From contig JAGFNK010001337.1 in the NCBI GenBank assembly GCA_025769875.1, positions 1-10,686 on the forward strand: a stretch of DNA of 10,686 bases, written 5' to 3'. Source of the DNA: Russula earlei. Its lineage: Eukaryota > Basidiomycota > Agaricomycetes > Russulales > Russulaceae. Made by a program: the position numbers and the translations under genes. A model generated the notes under the pieces. That model saw only the letters and a list, made by a program, of their open reading frames with translations. It was not told the DNA's origin and searched no databases. Numbering within the stretch: position 1 is the stretch's first letter; each line of letters starts with the position of its first letter. Below, in pieces: positions 1-7,550 of the stretch.

Positions 1-285
1 CTTACCATCCTCTGCACCTCCATGCTATGGCTGTGATAATGATGGTGACTCAGGCATGGCCATGGCAACCTTGTGACAGCCACAAATCATAAGCATGGCC
101 CATGGCCACTGTGACGATCTCGCTGCTGTGATGGCGATATGCAAATGGCCATGACAATGGCAGGTGATGCTTTCTCTTGCTTGCTCTCCCATCCTCTCGC
201 ATTGCTTTGCACCTCAATGCTCTCTCTTTTGCTATCTCCTCCAGCATGTGCAACAACTTAGGCCAAGACCACAAGAACACCCAGT

Positions 286-1400
286 GGCCGCAAATGCCAA
301 TTGTGAATCCGGTGCACAGTTCATGATCTTTTTTTTTTTTTTCTCTATTTTCTTTCTCATTCTGCCCCCTTTTCTAACCCTTTCTTATGTTGACAGCATG
401 GCTAGCATTACAGTGATGATACAGTGATTAAGAGAGTGACATGTGTTTCATGCATTCTTACCCTTTCTTTTGTTTTTCACTCTGCATCCTCAGCTCAGCA
501 CTACTTTGCTTCCTTCCCAGGCCGCAGGTCAATTCCCTCAAATGTGCCTTTTTCTGCATGCGCATGCATTTTTTTCAAATTTTTCTATTCTCTTGCTCTC
601 TCAAATTTTCAACATCCCATGTATCTCAATACTCTCTGCCCTGCTAGCAACCCCAAGCCAAAACTATAAGAGCACCTGATGGCCATGGAAGCAATTCCAT
701 GCAATGGCAAACCCTGTGCACTTTTTCTTTTCTTTTCTTTTTTTTATTATTCTAACCTGTTCTTAGCAATAGCATGACCAGGACCGTGGTGATAACACAG
801 CCATCAAGATGCTGGCAGATGGGTGTTTGTGCTGACCAGATCAACGGACATGCCCATCCCCTCATCCTACTAACACTGACCCCATCCAGCTCAACCGCCA
901 CTCCAGTGATACATAGCACAGCCCCACATGCCCCATCTTGCTCTCAGCAGCACAGCCCCACCTGTGAGCACAACTAGACAAGCACTGAGGCAGAACATCA
1001 TGCTGCATCTTGGCACTCATTCCCTTGTGCATCCACTTCCCTTCACCCAGTACGTCTTCCTTTTTGCTCTGATTGCTCTTCCTAACCTCTCTTCACAGTT
1101 ACACACATAGCATGGATGCGGTGATGACACTACCCCTTCCCCTCCCAAATTCAGTGGAATCATAAACCCGGTGCATGGTTTTCTTTTTTTATTTTTTCAC
1201 TTTTTCATGCGCTCTCTCTCATCCTCTCATTCCCATTACACTTCTCTGTTGGGCTTCAAGGTGATGTGCTTATGGTCCTCATAGCAGTGCTCTCTCACCC
1301 ACTGGCACTCATTCCCCTGCAATGGCAACTATGACAACTAGGCCATGGATATGACAACCTTGCAATGGCCACGACTGCGTGCATTTTTTTCCTTTTCATT
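286..1400 (+). repeat. Dispersed degenerate module, four copies
   Basis: Four blocks share one order of elements: a short ATG(G/C)CAA-type or GGAATCA-type stretch, then CCGGTGCA or a close variant (CCTGTGCA, TGCGTGCA), then a long T/CT tract. They lie at about 289-347, 702-747, 1153-1197 and 1355-1397. After the first two comes a CTAACC..TTCTTA segment (372-395 and 752-768). A similar CTAACC..CACAG element occurs near 1081-1103 and 1744-1760. Spacing is irregular (about 410, 450 and 200 bp) and identity is low by eye, so the module may be partly composition-driven. Confidence 0.4.
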
Positions 1401-1932
1401 TCTATATGGTTCTTGATATTTTCTTGCCAGTTCCTGAGCATGTGGCATTACTCTCCCCTCCCCTCTGCTCCGGTTGACCCATGCTGCCAAAATAGGCCTC
1501 CTGTGAGTGATGGGCCAACACAGCGCATGGACATGGCCATGCACACACCAAAAAGGGCTATTCTTACCACTTTCAAATCCCTTGCACAGCCCTGGCCAAC
1601 AATGGTGGGGTATGCATGAACCCCAAATGGCACACAACTATGCTTCCTGCGTGTGCGACATTCTTGCGTTCTTGCCTTGCCTTGCCCCCCCTTTCCATTA
1701 TCCTGTGTGTTTTCTCCTCTTCTTCCATTTAGATTGCTCTTTCTAACCAGTTCTCACAGTGATGCAGCTAGGACACTGCCCAACCTCTCCCACCTGATGT
1801 GATGACATAACCATCAACACATTCAAGGTGTTCATAAGCATTCTCTCCCCTGTGCTAACTTTAAGGGCCATTTTCCCCATTTCTGATTCCCTTGCATGCT
1901 GCTGGCCAGCAACCAGTGACAATGCTTCTTGT

Positions 1933-2162
1933 GTGGCACCCCACCCCTGTGAGCATCATTTTTTATTTTCGTTTTCCTTTCCTCCCTTTATTTCATCTGT
2001 CTACCTAGTGCACACCACCATAGTTTCCTGACCCCAGTGAGCCTCCTTTTTTCTTTCTTCACTTTTCTGTTGTCTCTTACTCTAGATGTTGATTGCCTCT
2101 TGCATGGTGCCACACACCCTATGTGAGCATCCTTTTCCTTTCCTCCCTTTCTTGCCTTTAGC
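1933..2162 (+). repeat. Two-copy direct repeat (GTGAGCATC + pyrimidine tract)
   Basis: GTGAGCATC occurs at 1949-1957 and 2123-2131. Each copy is preceded by a TGG(T)GCC/CACC-type stretch and followed by the same 18-base tract, TTTTCCTTTCCTCCCTTT, at 1972-1989 and 2133-2150. The spacing (174 and 161 bp) differs by a small gap. Each copy looks like a short intron, with GTGAG at the start, a pyrimidine tract, then CCTAG or TTTAG. No coding sequence can be recognised around them. Confidence 0.5.
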
Positions 2163-2601
2163 CAGCGCTCACAACTGCTGTTCCCTTTTTTAATCACTGT
2201 TTCTCACTGCTTCTCACAGCAACAGCTGCACATCGCATCGCCATCTGCTGTGTAATTGGTGGCTGTGCGTCTTTCGTTTCATTTTTAGTGGTGTTCAAAA
2301 GTATGTATTTTGCACAACCACAACACATCTTTGCCATGTGTGCAATTTCAACAAAAAAAAGGGTTGCAGCTGTGATGACCACTGCATCATCCTCTCCCTC
2401 CTCTCTCACTCTTCCCATGCTCCACCATCATTCTGGCCTCTCACCTGACCTCAACACATGGTGCCCCAACTCAACCTTTAACTACTGACATCAACAACAC
2501 CTGGATGCACTGGGATGTGCAACTCCTGGAAGAATGACAATAAAACTTTCAGAAGTGGCACTTTGAGAAGGAGGTAGGTTGGCAAGGTCATGTATGACTA
2601 T

Positions 2602-2845
2602 GCTCAGTGGCTGAGCCAGCACCCGTTGCGTGCGTGCAATCATGGCAGCATATATTGCTGCATGCCACACCAGGTATTTTTTACAAGGACCTGCACTCCT
2701 GTGGGCAACTTGAGAAAATTGGCAAATTTGTGTAGAAGTGTCCTGAGTGGCTGATGAAGGTGGGAATATGCATGTGCGATCATGGCAGCATTTCTTGCTG
2801 AAAGCTGCGCAAACATTTTTCTAGGTGACTCTGTGCTCTGGCAGG
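2602..2845 (+). repeat. Diverged tandem duplication, 140-bp offset
   Basis: CTCAGTGGCTGA at 2603-2614 recurs as CTGAGTGGCTGA at 2743-2754, and ATCATGGCAGCAT at 2639-2651 recurs exactly at 2779-2791. Both pairs are 140 bp apart with no net gap between them. Similarity continues with small gaps to about 2700 and 2845 (TTGCTG, a T-run, then a CTGTGGGCA/CTGGCAGGGCA stretch). Translated in the frame of the second copy, both start with I-M-A-A followed by about 20 loosely similar residues. This may be a duplicated protein segment or a plain DNA duplication. Confidence 0.55.
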
Positions 2846-2970
2846 GCATAGAGGTGGCAGGTAATGTTGGGAGCAGAGTTGTCTTAGTGGAAGACATGAA
2901 TATGAGAGTATTGTACGAGACTGAGAGGGGGAACTTGACACTGTCAAGGATGAGGAGTTTAATAAACAGT
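2700..2970 (+). pseudogene. Unidentified gene fragment cut by the solo LTR
   Basis: An open frame from the ATG at 2782 to the LTR edge at 2970 encodes 63 residues that read like a real protein segment, with strings such as GNVGSRVVLVED and NLTLSRMRSL. Just upstream, in another frame, is EKIGKFV, a TAG, then KCPEWLMKVGI (about 2710-2768). This suggests the same gene continues leftward after a frameshift and a stop. I do not recognise the family. The frame stays open into the LTR up to a stop at 3025, but those codons lie inside repeat DNA. After the LTR, the same codon phase resumes at 3970, past the duplicated ACAGT. A - strand frame across 2640-2897 is also open, so strand is not certain. 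Confidence 0.4.
2966..2970. repeat. Left target-site duplication ACAGT
   Basis: ACAGT directly precedes the TGTTATCC start of the LTR-like block and is repeated exactly after its proposed end at 3965-3969. Five bases is the usual copia/gypsy duplication length. Confidence 0.55.
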
Positions 2971-3061
2971 TGTTATCCTGTTAGTGTGGTACTGTCACCC
3001 ATAAGGGTGGTGCTCTGGGTGTCATGAACCATTCTCCGGAGAGGGCCCTTGAAGGACCCTT

Positions 3062-3166
3062 CCTTATAGGAGAAAACCCAGCCTCTATGGTGTCATCCTG
3101 TTCACATGGGCAAAAGGGGTGAGTAGAGGTGTCCACAATATCGCGCACGCATTGTTGCGCGAGTGA
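3062..3166 (-). promoter_or_regulatory. Putative LTR promoter block
   Basis: Read on the - strand, this has GACACCT, TCACC, CTTTTG, GAACAG and CATAGAGG in the same order as the copia LTR (8759-8842), followed by a TATA-like CTATAAGG (3069-3062). Conserved spacing suggests the U3/R promoter of a related element. Its activity is unknown. Confidence 0.4.
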
Positions 3167-3601
3167 TTCTCGGCACAATCAACATACAGCAAGCCCCACT
3201 TAATGGCAACCCTTCTAGCAATAAAGGACAGTATTAGGGCCCTCCTAGGGACCCTTTAGAATGACTCTAGGTGCCCTACAATAGGTAGTAACCTAGTATC
3301 AAAGACCCTACAACGTGTTATTAGACTGACTCTAATAACTATAGAACGAACTGGAAGGCAATACTAAGGACCTTAGTAGAAGTATTGGGGTTGACTCTAA
3401 GGACCCTAATAGAACTATATAAGGGCCTTATAAGATAACACTTTTCCCTGACCAGACTACAAGTCCTCGAATGACCGGTCCTAAACTAACTAACAGAAAA
3501 TGAATCAGGTGCTTGCACGTGCACTAGAACAGTAAACACATGGACAATAAAGCTCTTACTCATCAGGAGAAGCCTTCTTACTCCGCAGATTACTGAACAT
3601 G

Positions 3602-3617
3602 ACTGAGCATGCTCAGT
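3602..3617. promoter_or_regulatory. 16-bp perfect palindrome
   Basis: ACTGAGCATGCTCAGT is its own reverse complement. It lies within the solo LTR between repeated TCTTACTC words, close to a partial copy (ACTGAACATG, 3592-3601). It could be a dimeric factor site. Nothing else in the sequence confirms a function. Confidence 0.35.
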
Positions 3618-3964
3618 AAGCGCGCTCCGACTTCTTACTCATCTTTCTATTGTGCTTGATAACAAGGTTATGACTTGTTCTCTATTTAGCAGTTCCCTTG
3701 TAGTATATAAGTGCTCAATAAAGTAACAGACAGTCCTCAGACTGTCCATTTGTTTATGGCACTCTCCATCCCTGGGATACTCCTTTAAGGACCGTCCCCT
3801 TGTGACTATCCTGGCCTCCTCTCTGCGTGATTGCTCTACTCTCATGGTAACAATACCTCTCTGGTATTTGTTACTACTCTGGACTTTACTTCTTGCCCAT
3901 GCCATCTTGGACATCTACTGACTCGTCTTTGAGCTTATCCCTCGCTCTTGAACTGGATAGTTCA

Positions 3965-3969
3965 ACAGT
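3965..3969. repeat. Right target-site duplication ACAGT
   Basis: Exact copy of 2966-2970, next to the proposed GTTCA end of the solo LTR. It overlaps the alternative LTR end at 3967. Confidence 0.5.
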
Positions 3970-3987
3970 GAGTCTTGACACTGGGCC

Positions 3988-4413
3988 TCAGAGGTGCGAG
4001 GATGTTTCGGCAGGGCAGAAAAGAGCACTGTCACCTATAAGCATGTTATACAGTGGATCAGGGGCTTGAGGACGATCAGGAGCTACCTCAATGGCACAAG
4101 TGATTCCTTTGCCTCCCACCACACCACCATCCATTCCCCTTGAACACTGAAATATACATTTATCTGCAAAGTGAGTTCCTTTTTTGAGAGCTGGATATTT
4201 TTGAACATGTTCTTCCACATCCTATGATTTATTAGCCTCAAAACATGTCTCACACTCCTCCCACATCTCCTCAACAATCTTAGGCTGCTGCACATCAAGC
4301 TGAGCATGCCAGTCACACTTTGGGCAGTCCTGAACAGCGTAGGACACCTGCTGGCACCTCAACTGCCAGACAACCCATTCAATTTCAAGGACAAGTGTAT
4401 CATCACTTACCAG
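3988..4413 (-). pseudogene. Unidentified Cys-pair protein fragment (antisense)
   Basis: On the - strand, one frame is open from 4413 to 4225, interrupted by a single TAG (4224-4222), then open to a stop at 3990-3988: about 140 codons. The product reads like real protein, with two Cys pairs, DCPKCDWHAQL then WEECETCFEANK (possible zinc ligands), and after the stop EEHVQKYPALKKGT, SRGMDGGVVGGKG and PDRPQAPDPLYNMLIGDS. I do not recognise the family. It has no visible start; a GTAAGT near 4410 on this strand could be an intron donor. The segment 4284-4413 is also open on the + strand, where it reads as the Helitron's first exon, so one of the two readings there is probably chance. If real, this is a host gene piece cut by the LTR or carried by the Helitron. 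Confidence 0.4.
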
Positions 4414-4511
4414 CTAATTTGACTGCTCAATTGGCTGCCCTCCAACCACTTTCTGCTCCTCAACAGTGTTATGGTCAAACTCCAGCCACTTCTCTCCTTG
4501 CCCCTCCTCCT
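4245..4511 (+). pseudogene. Helitron RepHel pseudogene, exon 1 (N-terminal tail)
   Basis: The frame from an ATG at 4245 starts MSHTPPTSPQQS, hits a TAG at 4281, then runs open from 4284 to 4511. It is rich in Ala, Gln, Pro, Ser and Thr and has no folded-domain signature, which suits the disordered tails common in fungal RepHel proteins. Near its end is YHHLPANLTAQLAAL, which resembles YQHLPVDLATQLAAL in exon 2. It ends at a codon boundary before a GTGAGT donor. The start is uncertain: the next in-frame ATG is far downstream, and part of the exon is antisense to a plausible - strand protein. A single C-to-T change (CAG to TAG) would explain the stop. Confidence 0.5.
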
Positions 4512-4563
4512 GTGAGTCAGTTTCATCTTAAAATGGATACATTATAATAAATATGAGCTATAG
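4512..4563 (+). other. Intron 1 (52 bp, phase 0)
   Basis: It begins GTGAGT and ends GCTATAG, is AT-rich with several stops, and lies between two open segments at codon boundaries. The length is typical of basidiomycete introns. Without splicing, the exon 1 frame meets a TAA around 4545. Confidence 0.6.
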
Positions 4564-4595
4564 ATTATTACAAGGTCCTATTCTGCTGCCTCTAG

Positions 4596-4619
4596 CTCTG
4601 GCTCTGGCTCTGGCTCTGG
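4596..4619 (+). repeat. (CTCTGG)4 hexanucleotide microsatellite
   Basis: Four perfect hexamer units, with imperfect units on both sides. In one frame they code Ser-Gly repeats and in another Leu-Ala, so unit changes keep the frame but partial slips do not. Confidence 0.8.
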
Positions 4620-4805
4620 CTCTACCTCTGCTGCTGCTGCTTCTGTCTATAGATCTGGCTCTGGATCTGTCTACTCCTGAACTTGCTACTAACCTCCCTC
4701 TTCCTCTTCCTAATCCTAATAGGCAGTATCAGCATTTGCCAGTTGACTTAGCTACTCAGCTTGCTGCCCTTCCTTCTCTTCCACAGCAAAGAGGTCATCA
4801 TGTCC

Positions 4806-4841
4806 CTGCTTCTGCTCCTGCTCCTGCTCCTCCTGCTCCTT
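4806..4841 (+). repeat. Imperfect (CTGCTC)n repeat
   Basis: CTGCTC/CTGCTT/CTCCTG units in a row encode the Ala-Pro run of exon 2 in one frame and poly-Leu in the frame used just downstream. The reading frame changes shortly after this tract. Confidence 0.65.
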
Positions 4842-4967
4842 CCCCTCCTTCCCCCTCCTTCTTCCCTATCTTCTGCTGCTCCTTCTCCATCTTCTTCTCC
4901 ATTCTCTGCTCCTCCAAGCCCTCCTCCTTATCCTCATGCTCATGTTTATACAGAAGATCCCTTGCCT

Positions 4968-5020
4968 GTAAGTCTCAAACCTTTAAAGTGAAATTTTTAA
5001 ATATACTTAATATATTATAG
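4968..5020 (+). other. Intron 2 (53 bp, phase 0)
   Basis: It begins with the strong donor GTAAGT and ends ATATTATAG, with a CTTAAT branch-like site about 11 bases before the acceptor. Removing it joins EDPLP to HPDMGQPQ in frame, after which the Helitron N-terminal Cys segment follows. This is the best-supported intron in the window. Confidence 0.75.
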
Positions 5021-7549
5021 CATCCAGATATGGGCCAACCTCAGCTGCCACCTCAAGTGCCAATTGCACAATGTTCTTTTGATCCTACATGGACCATTCA
5101 TGATCTTAAAGACTCGACCATTCAATGTTCTTTCTGCAAGGCACTCCATTGGCTAGATTAGCACCTTACCAACTCATCTCAAAGGACCCCAGGTTTGGCA
5201 TGTGTTGCTTGAGTGGCAAGATTGCCCTTCCTTCTCTTCATCCATGTCCTTCTGAGCTCTATAACCTCCTCACTGGCCAAGATCCACTTTCTAAAGCATT
5301 TTGCCTTCATATTCTCTCTTATAACAATGCTTTGGCCTTTACCTCAGTGGGAAGATAAGTGGATCATTCTGTTAATCAAGGACAAGGGCCTTGGGTCTTT
5401 AAGCTGCATGGGGAGCTCATTCACAGAATTAGGTCTCTTTTGCCACTAGAGGGACCTGATGCTGCTGCCCCTTCTTATGCTCAACTCTATATTTATGAGC
5501 CTGACCAGGCCCTCAACATGTGCATGGCCCATCCTACCAACTCTTACTTGCATGAAAACACCATGCAAACTCTTCAGAACATGCTCTATCACTCTCACTC
5601 TGCAGTCCAGAAGTTCAAGCAGGCTTATGAGTTGACTCACCACCTTCCTACAGAGCAAGATTGCACTCTCTCACTTCACTTTGATGCTCCATGTGATGAG
5701 CATCGCTATAATGCCCCTAATGCTGCCATCTATGAGATTATAGCCATTATTCCAGATGATGTGGATGAGCCTAGGCATTCACAAGATATCATCTTACACC
5801 TAAGGGAGGGCCCTCTACACTGCATCTCTGATACCCATCCTTTCTACCCCTCACTCAGATATGTCTTGCTTTTTCCCACTGGCCAGTTAGGATGGTTCCT
5901 AAACATCCCTTATCAATGTGGCCCTGCTCAGAGGAAGTGTGTTTCCTTGGCTCAATTTCATTGCTATCACCTCCATATTCATCCTCATCTCTCTAACTCT
6001 CATCACATCTTCCTCTCTGGCAAACTCTTTCAAGTGTATGCCTGTGAGGCATGGGCAGTTGCAGAGCAGTATCACCTTAACTTTATTAAGATGAATCAAA
6101 ACAAGTTCAGGGTGGAGATCTATAAGGGTCTAGCAGATGCTGTTGCTGCCAATGTTGATGTTGACCCAGACCAACTAGGCAAGAGATTCATCCTTCCCTT
6201 CAGCTTCTCTGGCAGCACCAGAAATATGCAGCAGCATTTACAAGATGCCTTGGCAATCAACTGCTTCTATGGTGGAGGTGACCTCTTCATCACCATGACT
6301 GCCAATCCTCAGTGGCCTGAGGATCACTCTGCTCTTCTACCTGGCCAGACTGCCAATGAGCGCCCTGACTTGGTGGTCAGAGTGTTTCATGCCAAGCTCA
6401 AGTCCCTCATCAAGGACATCAAAGCTGGCTTACTGGGTGATTGGGCAGCTCACCTTTACACCATAGAGTTCCAGAAGAGAGGCCTCCCTCATGCCCACAT
6501 CATTGTCTTCCTTCAGCCCCACTCCAAGTTGCGCACCCCTGACCAGATTGACAGTGTCATGTCTTCTGAGTTCCTAGAAGACAATCCTTAGCTGCTTGAA
6601 CTCATCAAGAAGTTCATGGTTCACAGGCCCTGTGGCAACCAGAACAGGAATTCCCCTTGCATGGTGAATGGCTCATGTTCCAAGGGTTTTTTAAGCCCTT
6701 TAGGGAGGAGACTTCTGTGACTGAGGACTCTTATGCGCGCACCAGGAGGAGGGACACTGGCCATGCTCATCTCATTGGTGGCAAGGAGATCACAAACCAA
6801 TGGCTGGTCTATCATTCCCCTTTTCTCATCTGAAAGTACAGATATCATATCAATGTGGAGTCTGTTGCCTCTGTTAAGGCTCTCAAGTACATCTACAAGT
6901 ATGTCTACAAGGGCCATGACAGGACCACTATGCAATTTGGCAGGTGCATGGATGAGGTCAAGCTCTACTTGGATGCCAGATATGTCAGCAGCTGTGAGGC
7001 AGTGTGGAGACTCTTTCTCTTTGAGCTGCAGGAGCAGGTTCTCAATGTGGTGCACCTCCAGGTCCATCTTCCTGATCAGCACAGTGTTGCCTACAATCCT
7101 CAGTCCCAAATAAGCCCACCACACTCATTGGATGGTTTGAGGCCAATGCTGCTGCTCCAGAGGGCTCTGACATTCTGGATCTTCTCTACCAAGATTATCC
7201 CTCCAAGATGGTCTGGAACAAAAGCACTCATAGGTGGACTCCAAGGGACATGGGCTTTGCTATTGGGAGGATGTTCCATGCCCACCCTACTTCTGGAGAG
7301 CGCTTCTACCTGTGCCTCCTTCTCACCTCTGTCAAGGGTACAACCTCCTTTGAAAACCTTTGCTCATTTGAAGGCACTCTCTATCCCTATTGCAGAGAGG
7401 CTTGCATTGCAAGAGGTCTTCTAGAAGATGATCAAGAGTGGCAGCAATGCTTGAAGGAAGCCAGTCATATGTGCACAGGTGCTCAGCTGCACCACCTCTT
7501 TGTCACCATCCTCAAGGACTGCATCCCTTCTCAACCCAGGGCACTTTGG
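5021..7549 (+). pseudogene. Helitron RepHel pseudogene: Rep (HUH nuclease) part
   Basis: Rep nicks and joins single DNA strands during rolling-circle transposition. Order: CSFCKALHW (5126-5152), the family's Cys/His segment; FGMCC (about 5190); ALAFTSVG (about 5328-5352); GPWVFKLHGE; then the Helitron-like N domain with GKLFQ, FSFSGSTRNMQQH, FITMTANPQWPE (6286-6321) and the HUH motif in GLPHAHI (HAH 6490-6498). Next come VHRPCG, KYIYKYVYKG with the YxxxY tyrosine pair (6888 and 6900), QVHLPDQH, and the linker with WFEANA, GERFYLCLLL and ACIARGLLEDD. In-frame stops lie at 5159 (TAG), 5356 (TAA), 6589 (TAG) and 6831 (TGA). Frame shifts lie near 5185, in a T6 run (6687-6692), at 7101-7111 and in a G4 run (7548-7551). 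The catalytic motifs survive, but the frame does not. Confidence 0.9.
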
Positions 7550-7550
7550 G

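Larger units (their letters stand above)
1..2500. repeat. Pyrimidine-rich low-complexity region, no gene
   Basis: The + strand is strongly C/T-rich, with many T and CT tracts (the longest is T14 at 329-342) separated by short CA- and ATGG-rich stretches such as variants of ATGGCAAC near 63, 702 and 1321. Many short open frames exist on both strands, but their products are Ser/Phe/Leu/Pro-rich, match no family I know and look like by-products of the skewed composition. I see no promoter, tRNA or conserved protein motif. Similar blocks recur along the region (see the two repeat entries inside it), which suggests an old, diverged repeat array rather than random spacer. It could also be the remnant of an untranslated or intron-rich locus. 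Confidence 0.6.
2971..3964 (-). mobile_element. Solo LTR, about 994 bp, copia-like
   Basis: The block starts TGTTATCC, ends GGATAGTTCA and is flanked by identical 5-bp repeats (ACAGT), with no pol-like coding inside. That is the picture left when two LTRs recombine. Its left part matches the copia LTR at 8637-9021: CCTCTATG begins at 3082 and 8759, and AGGTGTCCAC lies at 3127-3136 and 8804-8813, both 45 bp further in. This argues for the same (- strand) orientation and a related family, although this LTR is much longer. The interior (3200-3460) repeats words such as GACTCTA and AGGACC, and TCTTACTC occurs three times near 3554, 3576 and 3633. The right end could instead be 3967 (CAACA, matching the other LTR's terminus), but then no target duplication is seen. 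Confidence 0.6.
4564..4967 (+). pseudogene. Helitron RepHel pseudogene, exon 2 (Ser/Gly and Pro-rich)
   Basis: After intron 1 the frame reads a Ser-Gly/Ala-rich stretch over a CTCTGG repeat until a TGA at 4678. The protein-like text then moves to the next frame (STPELATN, then YQHLPVDLATQLAAL, then an Ala-Pro run) and moves again near 4850-4866 to SAAPSPSSSPFSAPP and HAHVYTEDPLP, ending at the donor at 4967. Both shifts lie in or beside hexamer-like CT-rich repeats, where slippage is likely. A spliced gap ending at AATAG (4722), with TACTAAC at 4686-4692, was considered for the first shift but does not restore the frame. This section is probably unstructured linker. Confidence 0.5.

Noticed and set aside
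1..2500. Many short open frames on both strands in the left region
   Set aside because: Biased composition alone gives such frames. Products are low-complexity with no recognisable motif, and frames on opposite strands overlap with equal length.
2640..2897. - strand open frame of 85 codons
   Set aside because: It lies opposite the more protein-like + strand fragment and across the 140-bp duplication. Ser/Thr/Pro-rich composition suggests an antisense shadow, although this is not fully excluded.
3703..3727. TATATAAG and AATAAAG on the + strand of the solo LTR, suggesting + orientation
   Set aside because: Common AT-rich words. The spaced match to the copia LTR promoter block supports - strand orientation more strongly.
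4171..4235. A third intron (GTGAGT...TTATTAG) upstream of Helitron exon 1
   Set aside because: Splice signals and phase fit, but no convincing + strand exon precedes it, and this stretch is strongly protein-like on the - strand.
4669..4722. Intron in exon 2 with a TACTAAC branch site and TAG acceptor
   Set aside because: The donor would be GTCTAC, and splicing does not restore the YQHLP frame. A frameshift in the repeat tract is simpler.
6621..7124. Long - strand open frame of 167 codons
   Set aside because: It is antisense to the well-supported Rep tyrosine-motif region on the + strand and shows no family signature.
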